From NCBI GenBank assembly GCA_037623315.1, contig JBBJJH010000019.1:1-64000 (forward strand): a stretch of DNA of 64,000 nucleotides, read 5' to 3'. The stretch is from Halanaerobiaceae bacterium ANBcell28. Its GTDB lineage: Bacteria; Bacillota; Halanaerobiia; Halanaerobiales; DTU029. A program made the translations under genes and the position numbers. The notes under the pieces are model-generated. The model made no database searches. It had not been told where the DNA came from and saw nothing but the letters and a program-made list of their open reading frames with translations. Shown here piece after piece: positions 28,055-36,372 of the stretch. Every line of letters starts with the position of its first letter. Positions within the stretch are counted from its first letter, which is position 1.

Positions 28055-29363
28055 AGCACAACTCACCTTTACCTTTCATATCATTATAAACAATTTTTCC
28101 ATCAACAATTGTTAGTATAACCTTACCCTGCATTTCCTGCCCTGCAAAAGGTGTATTTTTACCTTTGGATTTCATATTTTTCTTTTCCAATTTCCACTTG
28201 TTTTTATCATCAAAGACAATCAAATCAGCAATAGCATTTTCTTTTATCCCTGGATAGTCGAGACCTAATATCCTTGCAGGATTTTTACCCATCAGCAAGA
28301 CTAAATCTTCAAAACTAATTATATCTTTTGCAATTAAATTTGAATATAATAAGGAAATAGCTGTTTCAAAGCCAGAAATACCAAAAGCAGCATAATTATA
28401 TTCTCCCAATTTATCCTCATAGGTATGTGGAGCATGATCTGTTGCTATCACTTCAATTATTCCACTTTTAATGCCTTCTCTTAAGGCCTGAATATCTTCT
28501 TCACTGCGAAGAGGTGGATTGACCTTTGTATCAGGATTGTATCCTTTGACAGCATCATCACTTAGTACAAGATGATGTGGAGTTGTTTCAGCACTTACTT
28601 TAACTCCTTTTTTCTTAGCTTCTGCTAACATGTCCAATCCTCTTTTGGTGCTTATATGTGCAATATGCAATTGTGCTCCTGTAAACTCAGCCAGTATTAT
28701 ATCTCGGGAAATCATTATCTCTTCAGCAGCAGCAGGAATACCTTTTAAGCCTAATATAGTTGAGTTATATCCCTCGTTCATAACACCTTCAGCTACAAGA
28801 TCAATATCTTCACAATGGCTTATTATAGGCAAATCAAAACTCCCAGAGTATTCCATAGCTCTTCGCATTATTTCTGAATTCATAACAGGATAACCATCAT
28901 CAGATAAAGCCCTTACCCCAGCTTCTTTTAAAAATCCTATTTCAGCCAGCTCTTTTCCTTCGCTTTTTTTGGTAATACTACCAATAGGAATTACTTTAAC
29001 AAGGGCGTTTTCTGCCTTAGATTTTATATATTCAACTGTTGCAGCATTATCAGCTACAGGCTTTGTATTAGGCATACAAGCTATAGTAGTAAAACCTCCT
29101 GCCGCAGCAGCTTCACAACCACTTTTAATGGTTTCTTTATCTTCATAACCCGGCTCTCTAAGATGTGTGTGCATATCGATAAGGCCGGGTAATAAGTACT
29201 TTCCCTCAAGGTCAACAATTTTATATTCTTCTTTAATAATTTCTTCAACAGAAATTTCAGTAGCTATTTTTTCAATTTTTCCGTTCACAATCATTAAATC
29301 GTGTTTACCACGCAAATTATTTATGGGATCAATTATATTTGCATTTTTAATTAATATCTTCAT
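28047..29363 (-). CDS. pyrC: Dihydroorotase
   Basis: PyrC closes carbamoyl-aspartate to dihydroorotate. It is a class I amidohydrolase with the metal site DMHTHLREPGYEDKE, a zinc-binding HCED segment and the late ATDHAPHTYEDK motif. Length is 438 residues. It overlaps pyrB upstream by 17 bases and pyrK downstream, indicating tight coupling in a single operon. Confidence 0.97.
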   Translation of the reverse strand: MKILIKNANIIDPINNLRGKHDLMIVNGKIEKIATEISVEEIIKEEYKIVDLEGKYLLPGLIDMHTHLREPGYEDKETIKSGCEAAAAGGFTTIACMPNTKPVADNAATVEYIKSKAENALVKVIPIGSITKKSEGKELAEIGFLKEAGVRALSDDGYPVMNSEIMRRAMEYSGSFDLPIISHCEDIDLVAEGVMNEGYNSTILGLKGIPAAAEEIMISRDIILAEFTGAQLHIAHISTKRGLDMLAEAKKKGVKVSAETTPHHLVLSDDAVKGYNPDTKVNPPLRSEEDIQALREGIKSGIIEVIATDHAPHTYEDKLGEYNYAAFGISGFETAISLLYSNLIAKDIISFEDLVLLMGKNPARILGLDYPGIKENAIADLIVFDDKNKWKLEKKNMKSKGKNTPFAGQEMQGKVILTIVDGKIVYNDMKGKGELCYG

Positions 29364-30288
29364 TTTCTACCTTCCTTCCTGCAAGTAAGTATAATAAGGC
29401 CATTCGAATTGCTACACCATTTCTTACTTGTTCAGTAATAACAGAATTCTCACTATCTGCAACTGAGCTTTCTATTTCCACGCCTCTATTCATTGGACCA
29501 GGATGCATAATCAAAACTTCATTTTCTAATTTATTAAGCCTTTCTTCAGAAACACCATAAAATTGACGATATTCCCTAATAGATGGAAACAAGCCTTTAG
29601 CCTGGCGCTCTAGCTGAATACGTAATATATTGACTACATCTACTCCATCTAAAGCTTCATCTATATCTGTATATACCTGAGCACCCATTTTTTCTATATC
29701 TCTTGGCATCAAGCTGGCTGGGCCAACAACACGTACCTCGGCCCCCATTTTGTTCAAACCCCAAATATTTGAGCGAGCAACTCTACTATGTGCTATATCT
29801 CCAACAAGGAGAACCTTAAGGCCCTCAATTTTACCTAATTTCTCTTTTATAGTATATAAGTCCAACAAAGCCTGTGTAGGATGAGCATGTGGCCCATCAC
29901 CAGCATTCAAGACACCTGCTTTTAAGTTGTTTGCTAAAAATTCAGCAGCCCCAGGAACACTATGTCTTACAACAACAAGATCTGCTCCCATAACCTCTAA
30001 AGTTCTTGCAGTATCTAATAATGTCTCTCCTTTGACAACACTACTACTACTTTTTGCTATACTCATTACATCAGCACTTAATCTCTTAGCAGCCAGATCA
30101 AAAGAAGACCTTGTCCTGGTACTTGGCTCAAAAAACAAATTTACAATTGTTTTACCTCGTAATGTAGGTATTTTCTTAACACTTCGAGTAAAAATTTCTT
30201 TCATTGCCTCAGCCGTTGTTAATATTTCTGAAATCTCTTCTGAACTAACATTATAAAGGCCGAGAAAGTCCTTGCGATTTAATGCCAT
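29347..30288 (-). CDS. pyrB: Aspartate carbamoyltransferase catalytic subunit
   Basis: PyrB joins carbamoyl phosphate and aspartate in the committed pyrimidine step. The carbamoyl phosphate motif FFEPSTRTRSSF and the HAHPTQALLDLYTI motif are intact, and MHPGPMNRGVEI closes the protein. Length is 313 residues. No regulatory subunit gene (pyrI) is adjacent, in line with Bacillus-type control by RNA attenuation. It is the first gene of pyrBCKD and lies directly behind a PyrR-type leader. Confidence 0.97.
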   Translation of the reverse strand: MALNRKDFLGLYNVSSEEISEILTTAEAMKEIFTRSVKKIPTLRGKTIVNLFFEPSTRTRSSFDLAAKRLSADVMSIAKSSSSVVKGETLLDTARTLEVMGADLVVVRHSVPGAAEFLANNLKAGVLNAGDGPHAHPTQALLDLYTIKEKLGKIEGLKVLLVGDIAHSRVARSNIWGLNKMGAEVRVVGPASLMPRDIEKMGAQVYTDIDEALDGVDVVNILRIQLERQAKGLFPSIREYRQFYGVSEERLNKLENEVLIMHPGPMNRGVEIESSVADSENSVITEQVRNGVAIRMALLYLLAGRKVENEDIN

Positions 30289-30353
30289 TTTATTACCCCC
30301 TTGATTTATTTGATTTTTTCATGTTGAGAGTTGCTAAATAAGGTCCTGAGCAT

Positions 30354-30392
30354 AAAAAAATCCTTACAATCAAAAGCTGATTATAAGGATTA
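30354..30392 (-). terminator. pyr leader attenuator hairpin
   Basis: On the minus strand AATCCTTATAATC pairs imperfectly with GATTGTAAGGATT, followed by seven T, between the promoter and pyrB. It is the conditional terminator of the pyr leader. Confidence 0.88.
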
Positions 30393-30432
30393 GTATACAT
30401 TAAAATGCAAAAAAATATCTAATGTTTGTATA

Positions 30433-30470
30433 TGAGCCCTTACTAACCTCTCTGGATCAGCTTAAAGGAT
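30433..30470 (-). promoter_or_regulatory. PyrR-binding anti-antiterminator
   Basis: The leader RNA contains ATCCAGAGAGGTT (30445-30457), the conserved loop bound by PyrR with UMP, flanked by short pairing arms (CTGA/TTAG and CCTT/AAGG). When bound by PyrR it should free the terminator hairpin downstream. The pyrR gene itself is not in the window. Confidence 0.9.
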
Positions 30471-30489
30471 CTTATTTATATTTGTCTAA

Positions 30490-30518
30490 ACTATATCAGA
30501 GTTTATAATTTTTGTCAA
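30490..30518 (-). promoter_or_regulatory. Promoter of the pyr operon
   Basis: TTGACA (30513-30518) and TATAGT (30490-30495) are separated by exactly 17 bp on the minus strand, just before the PyrR leader. Confidence 0.92.
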
Positions 30519-30534
30519 GAAAAACCTAAAAACT

Positions 30535-30574
30535 AAACAGGGGACGATTCTGTTTTAGAAGTCGTCCCCTGTTT
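30535..30574 (-). terminator. Strong GC-rich palindrome after rnj (terminator, REP-like)
   Basis: The 13-bp perfect arms AAACAGGGGACGA and TCGTCCCCTGTTT flank a 14-base loop, with T-rich sequence on both sides. It lies 11 bp after the RNase J stop and doubtless terminates rnj. Its GGGGACGATTCT core also resembles REP-type palindromes that I recall from Firmicute genomes, so it may be an acquired repeat used as a terminator. Confidence 0.85.
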
Positions 30575-30584
30575 GGTTTTTCTA

Positions 30585-32261
30585 TTATACTTGCATGATA
30601 ATTGGAAGAATTACTGGATTTCTTTTTATTTTTTTGTATATATAGTCATTTAAACTATCTCTTACTTTATTTTTCAATACAGACCACTCTGTAATATTAT
30701 TATTTTCGCATTCTTTCAAAGCTTCTTCTATACGAGAAGTTGCTTCAGCAATAAGCTCTTCTGATTCCCTGATATAAACAAATCCACGGGTAACAATATC
30801 AGGTCCAGCAAGAATTTTACCATTATTATTAATAGTTAACACTACTATAATAATACCATCTTCGGACAATAACCTTCTATCCCTAAGTACAATATTACCA
30901 ACATCCCCAACACCTAAGCCATCAATAAATACACTACCAGACTGTATTTTTTCAGCCCTTTTCACGCCTTTTCGTGAAAAAGATATCTTATCACCAATAT
31001 CTGCAATATATATATTTTCATCTGGTATACCACTTTTTCTGGCTAAGTTAGCATGTTGATTCAAATGCCTGTATTCACCATGTGTAGGCACAAAATACTT
31101 AGGTTTAACCAAATTCATTAGCAATTTAAGCTCTTCCTGGCTTGCATGACCAGAAACATGAACTCCTGATACATCCTCATATATAACATTTGCTCCTCTT
31201 TTAAATAGTTGATTAATTGTTTCCCCAACTAATTTTTCATTACCAGGTATGGCTGAAGCAGAAATTATAACTGTATCACCTTTACGAATATTTATATGGT
31301 AATGATCTCCTCTTGCCATTCTTGTTAAAGCAGCCATAGGCTCACCTTGACTACCTGTAGTAAGTAAAACAATTTGATTATCAGGATAATCTGAGCAATT
31401 TCTAATATTAACTATCATATCATCTGGCATTGTCAAATAACCAAGATTTTTAGCAATTTCCACATTATTAATCATACTTCTTCCAGTTAAAGCAATCTTT
31501 CTATTATACTTCATAGCTGCATTAATAACTTGTTGGACACGATGAATATTAGAAGCAAAAGTTGCTAGTACAATTCTCTCTCTAGCGCCACGGAAGATTT
31601 CATCAATAGTATCTCCAACAATTTTCTCAGATAAAGTAAAACCTTCTCTTTCCACATTAGTACTATCAGAAAAAAGAGCAAGAACTCCTGGTTCTGAATC
31701 ACCTAATTCTGCCAATTTATGAAAATCGGCAACTTCACCATCAATCGGAGTTTGATCAAATTTAAAATCACTAGCATATAGAATTGGACCTAATGGGGTA
31801 TGAATTGCTAATGCGCATGTATCAGCAATACTATGATTAACGCGAATAAAATCAACCTTATAATTACCTACTTCGATTGAACGGCCGGGATTTACCACTT
31901 TCAAACGAGTGTCCTTTAACATATTATGTTCCTTCAATTTACCTTGCAATAAACCCAGGGTTAACTTTGTACCATAAACAGGTACATTGATATCCCTTAA
32001 AAGATATGGTAAAGCCCCTATATGATCTTCATGACCATGTGTAAGAACAATTCCTTTAACTTTGTGGCTATTTTCTTTAACATAAGTAAAATCTGGTATA
32101 ACGAGATCTATACCTAGCAATTCATCTTCCGGGAACATTACTCCTGCATCTACAATTAAAATTTCATCATCTACTTCTACAACCATCATGTTTTTACCTA
32201 TTTCTCCTACTCCACCCAGAGGAGTAACAAATACTTCTTCTACATTATTCGAATTTGACAT
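30585..32261 (-). CDS. rnj: Ribonuclease J
   Basis: RNase J is a metallo-beta-lactamase/beta-CASP ribonuclease with 5' exonuclease and endonuclease activity in mRNA turnover. The metal motif LTHGHEDHIGALPY is present, the beta-CASP segment includes TTGSQGEP, and PTHGEYRHL closes the active site. Length is 558 residues. The SD GGAGG lies 16 bases before the only usable ATG, an unusually long gap; a stop codon directly precedes the ATG. It follows dapG as rnjB does in Bacillus but has its own promoter. Confidence 0.96.
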   Translation of the reverse strand: MSNSNNVEEVFVTPLGGVGEIGKNMMVVEVDDEILIVDAGVMFPEDELLGIDLVIPDFTYVKENSHKVKGIVLTHGHEDHIGALPYLLRDINVPVYGTKLTLGLLQGKLKEHNMLKDTRLKVVNPGRSIEVGNYKVDFIRVNHSIADTCALAIHTPLGPILYASDFKFDQTPIDGEVADFHKLAELGDSEPGVLALFSDSTNVEREGFTLSEKIVGDTIDEIFRGARERIVLATFASNIHRVQQVINAAMKYNRKIALTGRSMINNVEIAKNLGYLTMPDDMIVNIRNCSDYPDNQIVLLTTGSQGEPMAALTRMARGDHYHINIRKGDTVIISASAIPGNEKLVGETINQLFKRGANVIYEDVSGVHVSGHASQEELKLLMNLVKPKYFVPTHGEYRHLNQHANLARKSGIPDENIYIADIGDKISFSRKGVKRAEKIQSGSVFIDGLGVGDVGNIVLRDRRLLSEDGIIIVVLTINNNGKILAGPDIVTRGFVYIRESEELIAEATSRIEEALKECENNNITEWSVLKNKVRDSLNDYIYKKIKRNPVILPIIMQV

Positions 32262-32361
32262 TTAATTTTAAAAAACACCTCCAAAATTTTCCGTACATAA
32301 GTTTAAATCTTAACATGTAATAACTCTTCCAAAATATCCCGTTCATCTACCCGTTAGTTAT

Positions 32362-32390
32362 ATTATAACCCTTATTTAGGGAAAACACAA
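32362..32390 (-). promoter_or_regulatory. Promoter of rnj
   Basis: TTGTGT (32385-32390) and TATAAT (32362-32367) are 17 bp apart on the minus strand. The spacer contains a small dyad, CCCTAAATAAGGG. The leader is about 95 bases long. Confidence 0.7.
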
Positions 32391-32425
32391 GAACTATATT
32401 TGTAAATATCAAAATTTTTAAAAAC

Positions 32426-32456
32426 AAAAAAAAATCAAGGAAAAAAATTCCTTAAA
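32426..32456 (-). terminator. Terminator of the dapB-dpaAB-dapG unit
   Basis: On the minus strand AAGGAA pairs with TTCCTT, followed by GA and nine T. It lies about 55 bp after the dapG stop. Confidence 0.75.
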
Positions 32457-32510
32457 ATTTTAATAATAAAAATATAATATATTATTGCATTGTTATATGA
32501 ATTAATATAA

Positions 32511-33719
32511 TTAAGAATTTAGTTCAAAGGCATCATGCAAAGTATTTAAAGCTAAGTTTTCCATTTCTTTTTTTACTAAACAAGAAATTGTTGTATGAGA
32601 ATCAGTTGTTTGATATATCTCTACATCAGCATTATTCAAAGCTTTAACTAATTTTGCCATTACCCCAGGCCTTCCAGTCATACCTCCTCCAACAATTGAA
32701 ACTTTTACAAAATCATCACTTTTTAGATATTTAAAGTTATTCTTTGATAATAATTCATCTAATTTTTGTTTCTTGTAAAAATCAACAATAAAAGATATAG
32801 CTTCAGGTCTTATATTTATAAAATCCACACTTATATTATTTTTAGCAAGTATATTGAAAACATTTAAATATTTATTCATTTGTAAATCTTCATCAGTTTT
32901 AATTATTACAAAAAGTATATTATTACGGCTAGTTATACCTGTTACAGGTTTATCACTTTTTATTCCTCTTAAGTCATTTTTATGAATCAAGGTACCAGCA
33001 CCCTTATTCAAAGTAGATTTAACTTTTATAGGTATGCCATTTTTCATAGCTATCTCTGCCGCTCTAGGGTGAATTACTCTAGCACCCTGATAAGCCAATT
33101 CACATACTTCAGTATAACTAATTTTATTTAAAATCTTAGGATTCTTAACCTTTTTCGGATCAGCAGTCATTACCCCAGCTACATCTGTATAGATTTCTAT
33201 ATATAAGGCTTTAATTGCTTCAGCTATTATACTAGCAGTTGTGTCACTACCACCACGACCCAAAGTAGTAATGTCTCCTTCTTTAGTAACACCTTGAAAA
33301 CCTGCTATAACAGGAACTTTACCTTCATTTATAATTTTTTCTATTTTTTCTGGAATTACATCAATTATATCAGCATTTCCAAAGTTATCATCTGTTATTA
33401 TACCAGCTTGTGCCCCTGTTAAAGCAACACTTTCAACACCCATTTTTTCTAATGACTGAACCATAATTACTGCTGATATGATTTCCCCACAGGACATTAA
33501 TAAATCTTTTTCCCTTGGATTAATATCATGATATATCTCTTCTGCTTTTGATATCAAAGTATCAGTCGCATACGGTTTTCCTGTTCTACCCATAGCTGAA
33601 ACAACGATAACAGGTTTAAATTTGTTTTTAAGAGCCTCTTTTATATATTTTGATGCACACTCTCTCTTTTTTAGGGTATCAAGAGAAGTGCCGCCAAATT
33701 TTTGTACTATCTTTTTCAT
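32511..33719 (-). CDS. dapG: Aspartokinase I (DapG type)
   Basis: Aspartokinase phosphorylates aspartate, opening the lysine/diaminopimelate/dipicolinate pathway. The KFGGTSLDTLKKRE start, TLGRGGSDTTASIIAEA and the C-terminal pair of ACT domains are clear. Length is 402 residues. It is assigned as DapG because it follows the two dipicolinate synthase genes, as in Bacillus. In Bacillus DapG is inhibited by meso-diaminopimelate rather than lysine. GGAGG precedes the ATG. Confidence 0.93.
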   Translation of the reverse strand: MKKIVQKFGGTSLDTLKKRECASKYIKEALKNKFKPVIVVSAMGRTGKPYATDTLISKAEEIYHDINPREKDLLMSCGEIISAVIMVQSLEKMGVESVALTGAQAGIITDDNFGNADIIDVIPEKIEKIINEGKVPVIAGFQGVTKEGDITTLGRGGSDTTASIIAEAIKALYIEIYTDVAGVMTADPKKVKNPKILNKISYTEVCELAYQGARVIHPRAAEIAMKNGIPIKVKSTLNKGAGTLIHKNDLRGIKSDKPVTGITSRNNILFVIIKTDEDLQMNKYLNVFNILAKNNISVDFINIRPEAISFIVDFYKKQKLDELLSKNNFKYLKSDDFVKVSIVGGGMTGRPGVMAKLVKALNNADVEIYQTTDSHTTISCLVKKEMENLALNTLHDAFELNS

Positions 33720-33759
33720 AGAAAACCTCCAGAAAAAATAATCAAATCATATAATTCCA

Positions 33760-34356
33760 TTATCTAATGCCTCGGTACTCTATCAAAACTGGTTGTATTT
33801 GCTTATATTCTAAAGCATATTCAGCAGCCTTTTTAACTAAATCAAATCTGGATACTAGCGAATTCTTCTTCTCCGAAGGATTATCTTGGCCGAATGGTAC
33901 GAAAAATATATTCCTAGTGTTAAGTAAAATCCCCAGATTTTTAGCATTCATACCTAATCCATCATTAGTAGCAAGTGCAATTAAAACAGGCTTTTCATTT
34001 CTAAGATGAGCCTTTGCTGCCATAACTACAGTTTCATCAATAATACCATTTGCTAATTTGGCCATAGTATTCCCAGTACATGGTGCAATAATTAATAAGT
34101 CAAGTGTTTTTCCTGGACCTATAGGTTCAGCCTTTATTATTGAATTTACTATTGGTTTATCTGTAACCTCTAATACTTTATCCAACCATTTTTTTGCGGG
34201 ACCAAATTTAGTATCCCTAGTTAAAACTGAATCTGAAATTATAGGTGTTACTTCTGCACCATCCTCAACAAACTTCTCTAAAACCGGTATACTTTTTTCA
34301 AGTGTACAATGAGAACCAGTTAGAGCATAACCTATCTTTCTATTTTTCAAATTCAA
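33760..34356 (-). CDS. dpaB: Dipicolinate synthase subunit B
   Basis: This flavoprotein-like subunit (SpoVFB) works with DpaA to turn dihydrodipicolinate into dipicolinic acid, the spore-core solute. The family start GYALTGSHCTLEKSIPVLEKF and the APCTGNTMAKLANGI flavin-fold motif are both clear. Length is 198 residues. The start is a TTG at 34356, nine bases after GGAGG. The gene follows dpaA after 16 bases. Expression in the mother cell late in sporulation is known for Bacillus; no sigma-K promoter was identified here. Confidence 0.94.
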   Translation of the reverse strand: MNLKNRKIGYALTGSHCTLEKSIPVLEKFVEDGAEVTPIISDSVLTRDTKFGPAKKWLDKVLEVTDKPIVNSIIKAEPIGPGKTLDLLIIAPCTGNTMAKLANGIIDETVVMAAKAHLRNEKPVLIALATNDGLGMNAKNLGILLNTRNIFFVPFGQDNPSEKKNSLVSRFDLVKKAAEYALEYKQIQPVLIEYRGIR

Positions 34357-34372
34357 TTACATCCACCTCCTT

Positions 34373-35230
34373 TTAAACTTCACCTATTAAATCAGGAATA
34401 ATATCAGCCAGTATTTTCCCAGCTGTCCTTGGAGCCACCTTACCAGGCAAACCTAGAGCTAGAATGGTTTTAATGCCCATTTTATCAGCAGATTTAAAAT
34501 CTATTCCTCCTGGAGCAGATGCAAGATCTATAATTACTGATTTTTTATTTAGCAATAATAAAGATTTATAATCTATAATTTTAGCTGGTACTGTATTAAA
34601 AATAATATTCATCTTAGGAAGAAAGTGTTGTAATTGATCGTATTTTATCATTTTTATTCCTATATCTTTTCCTCGAGCAATAGCCCCCTTATCTCTAGTA
34701 ACAGCATAAGTCTGTGCGCCTAATGCCTTTAATCGCCAGGCAAGGCTATAACCAACCTTACCTAAACCGTATACTAATATTTTACTATTATATAGTGTAG
34801 TATCTGTTTCCTCAATAGCAATCTTAATAGCCCCTTCAGCAGTTGGAATAGCGTTCATAATTGCCAGGTTATCAAGTTTAGCTAATTCAATATACTCGAT
34901 CGATAATGATTCAGCTATTTCTTTAATCTCATTCTTTAAAATACCTATTAAAAATATACATCCCTCTTTAAGTTGTGAAAAAAACGCCTCATCTAATTTG
35001 ATTTTCTTTTCAAGAAAAGTTGCTTTTAAAAATCCATCTTTATCTGTACTGGACATTGGTGCAATTACTACATCAGCTTCATAAAGACAATCTTTTATAT
35101 TATTTATAGAACCAATATTCTTCTTATCATATTGATTATTGCTTAATACAGATATCTTATATCCTATGTCTGCTAAATAATCAATCAAAATTTCCTCGCG
35201 TTTATCTCCACCTATAACTGCAATTTTAAT
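34373..35230 (-). CDS. dpaA: Dipicolinate synthase subunit A, ATT start
   Basis: DpaA (SpoVFA) is the NAD(P)-binding subunit of dipicolinate synthase. The first ordinary start codon is a TTG at 35188, which would remove the first strand of the Rossmann fold. Fourteen codons upstream an ATT (35228-35230) begins a sequence reading KIAVIGGDKREE, matching the LKIAVIGGDAR start of Bacillus DpaA. GGGAAGGGGG lies eight bases before it. No ATG, GTG or TTG is in frame between. A second nucleotide-binding motif, VYGLGKVGYSLAWRLKALGA, lies in the middle. I annotate 285 residues. The end motif LGLPGKVAPRTAGKILADII is typical. Confidence 0.9.
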   Translation of the reverse strand: MKIAVIGGDKREEILIDYLADIGYKISVLSNNQYDKKNIGSINNIKDCLYEADVVIAPMSSTDKDGFLKATFLEKKIKLDEAFFSQLKEGCIFLIGILKNEIKEIAESLSIEYIELAKLDNLAIMNAIPTAEGAIKIAIEETDTTLYNSKILVYGLGKVGYSLAWRLKALGAQTYAVTRDKGAIARGKDIGIKMIKYDQLQHFLPKMNIIFNTVPAKIIDYKSLLLLNKKSVIIDLASAPGGIDFKSADKMGIKTILALGLPGKVAPRTAGKILADIIPDLIGEV

Positions 35231-35331
35231 TTTCTTTGCCCCCTTCCCAACAAATAAACATAAGAAGTGTACACTTTAATATATGTAATAAATGCTAAGA
35301 AAGTGCAATAAATAAAGAATTAATATAATTT

Positions 35332-36129
35332 TTAATCCAAAAGTTTTTCTAATCCATAAACCAAACCATCGATTTGATCTATTTTCTCTAATGCTAATCT
35401 TACACCTGGCATAAATGATCTACGGTTATACGAATCATGCTTAATCAAAAGACTCTGACCTTCAGCACCAAAGATAACTTCCTGATGAGCAACAAGACCT
35501 GGCAAGCGGACACTATGTAAATTTATACCATCAATTTCACCACCACGAGCACCTTTAATCTTTTCAATTTCTTGAATTGGATTTGTATTTTTACTTTTTC
35601 TTGAGGATTTTATTAACTCTGCTGTTTTCAAAGCTGTACCTGAAGGTGCATCTACTTTTTTGTCATGATGTAATTCAATAATCTCTACATCTGGTAAATA
35701 TTTAGCTGCTTCTTCAGCAAATCTCATCATCAAAATAGCCCCAATTGCAAAATTTGGAACAATTAAAGCATTTGCATCATTTTCTTCAGCTAATTTTGAA
35801 ATAACTTTTAAATCAACATCAGTAATTCCTGTAGTCCCTACAATCATATCTACTCCATTACTTAAACCTGTTTTTAAATTATCCATTACTACTGATGGTG
35901 TTGTAAAATCTATTATAAGATCTGGCTTACTTTCTACAATAAGTCCTGAGAAGGAATCTCTTATAAGCAATTCATCTCCTTCAAGAGCCAAAATATCCAT
36001 AATATTTTGTCCAACATTTACCTGATCACAAACACCTACTAATAAGTCATCAGTCTCTTCTACGATAGTTTTTACTACTTCTCGGCCCATTCTACCACAG
36101 GCGCCATTTACAAGAACTTTTTTTACCAT
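35332..36129 (-). CDS. dapB: 4-hydroxy-tetrahydrodipicolinate reductase
   Basis: DapB reduces hydroxy-tetrahydrodipicolinate in lysine and diaminopimelate synthesis. The NAD(P) motif VNGACGRMGREVV and the catalytic ELHHDKKVDAPSGTA are intact. Length is 265 residues. AAAGGAG precedes the ATG. It is the first gene of the dapB-dpaA-dpaB-dapG unit. DapB and dipicolinate synthase compete for products of the same branch point. dapA and asd, usual partners, are not in the window. Confidence 0.96.
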   Translation of the reverse strand: MVKKVLVNGACGRMGREVVKTIVEETDDLLVGVCDQVNVGQNIMDILALEGDELLIRDSFSGLIVESKPDLIIDFTTPSVVMDNLKTGLSNGVDMIVGTTGITDVDLKVISKLAEENDANALIVPNFAIGAILMMRFAEEAAKYLPDVEIIELHHDKKVDAPSGTALKTAELIKSSRKSKNTNPIQEIEKIKGARGGEIDGINLHSVRLPGLVAHQEVIFGAEGQSLLIKHDSYNRRSFMPGVRLALEKIDQIDGLVYGLEKLLD

Positions 36130-36173
36130 GATAAAACTCCTTTCATTTAATACTTATTAACTTATATATAAAT

Positions 36174-36201
36174 ATTATAACATTAATATTTCATCTGTCT
36201 A
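36174..36201 (-). promoter_or_regulatory. Promoter of dapB
   Basis: TAGACA (36196-36201) and TATAAT (36174-36179) are 16 bp apart on the minus strand, about 45 bp before the dapB start. Confidence 0.7.
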
Positions 36202-36372
36202 GAAAATTCGATTAATTATTGAATAAAAAAACGATTATTTTCTCAGACTAGTAATATAGCTTAGAATATATAACATTTCATTAACTACGTTCCCACTAAA
36301 ATTGAAACTTTATTACATTCAATCAATATTATTAGACAAATATTTATTTTAAAAAAATATGAGGAGGAGAAA

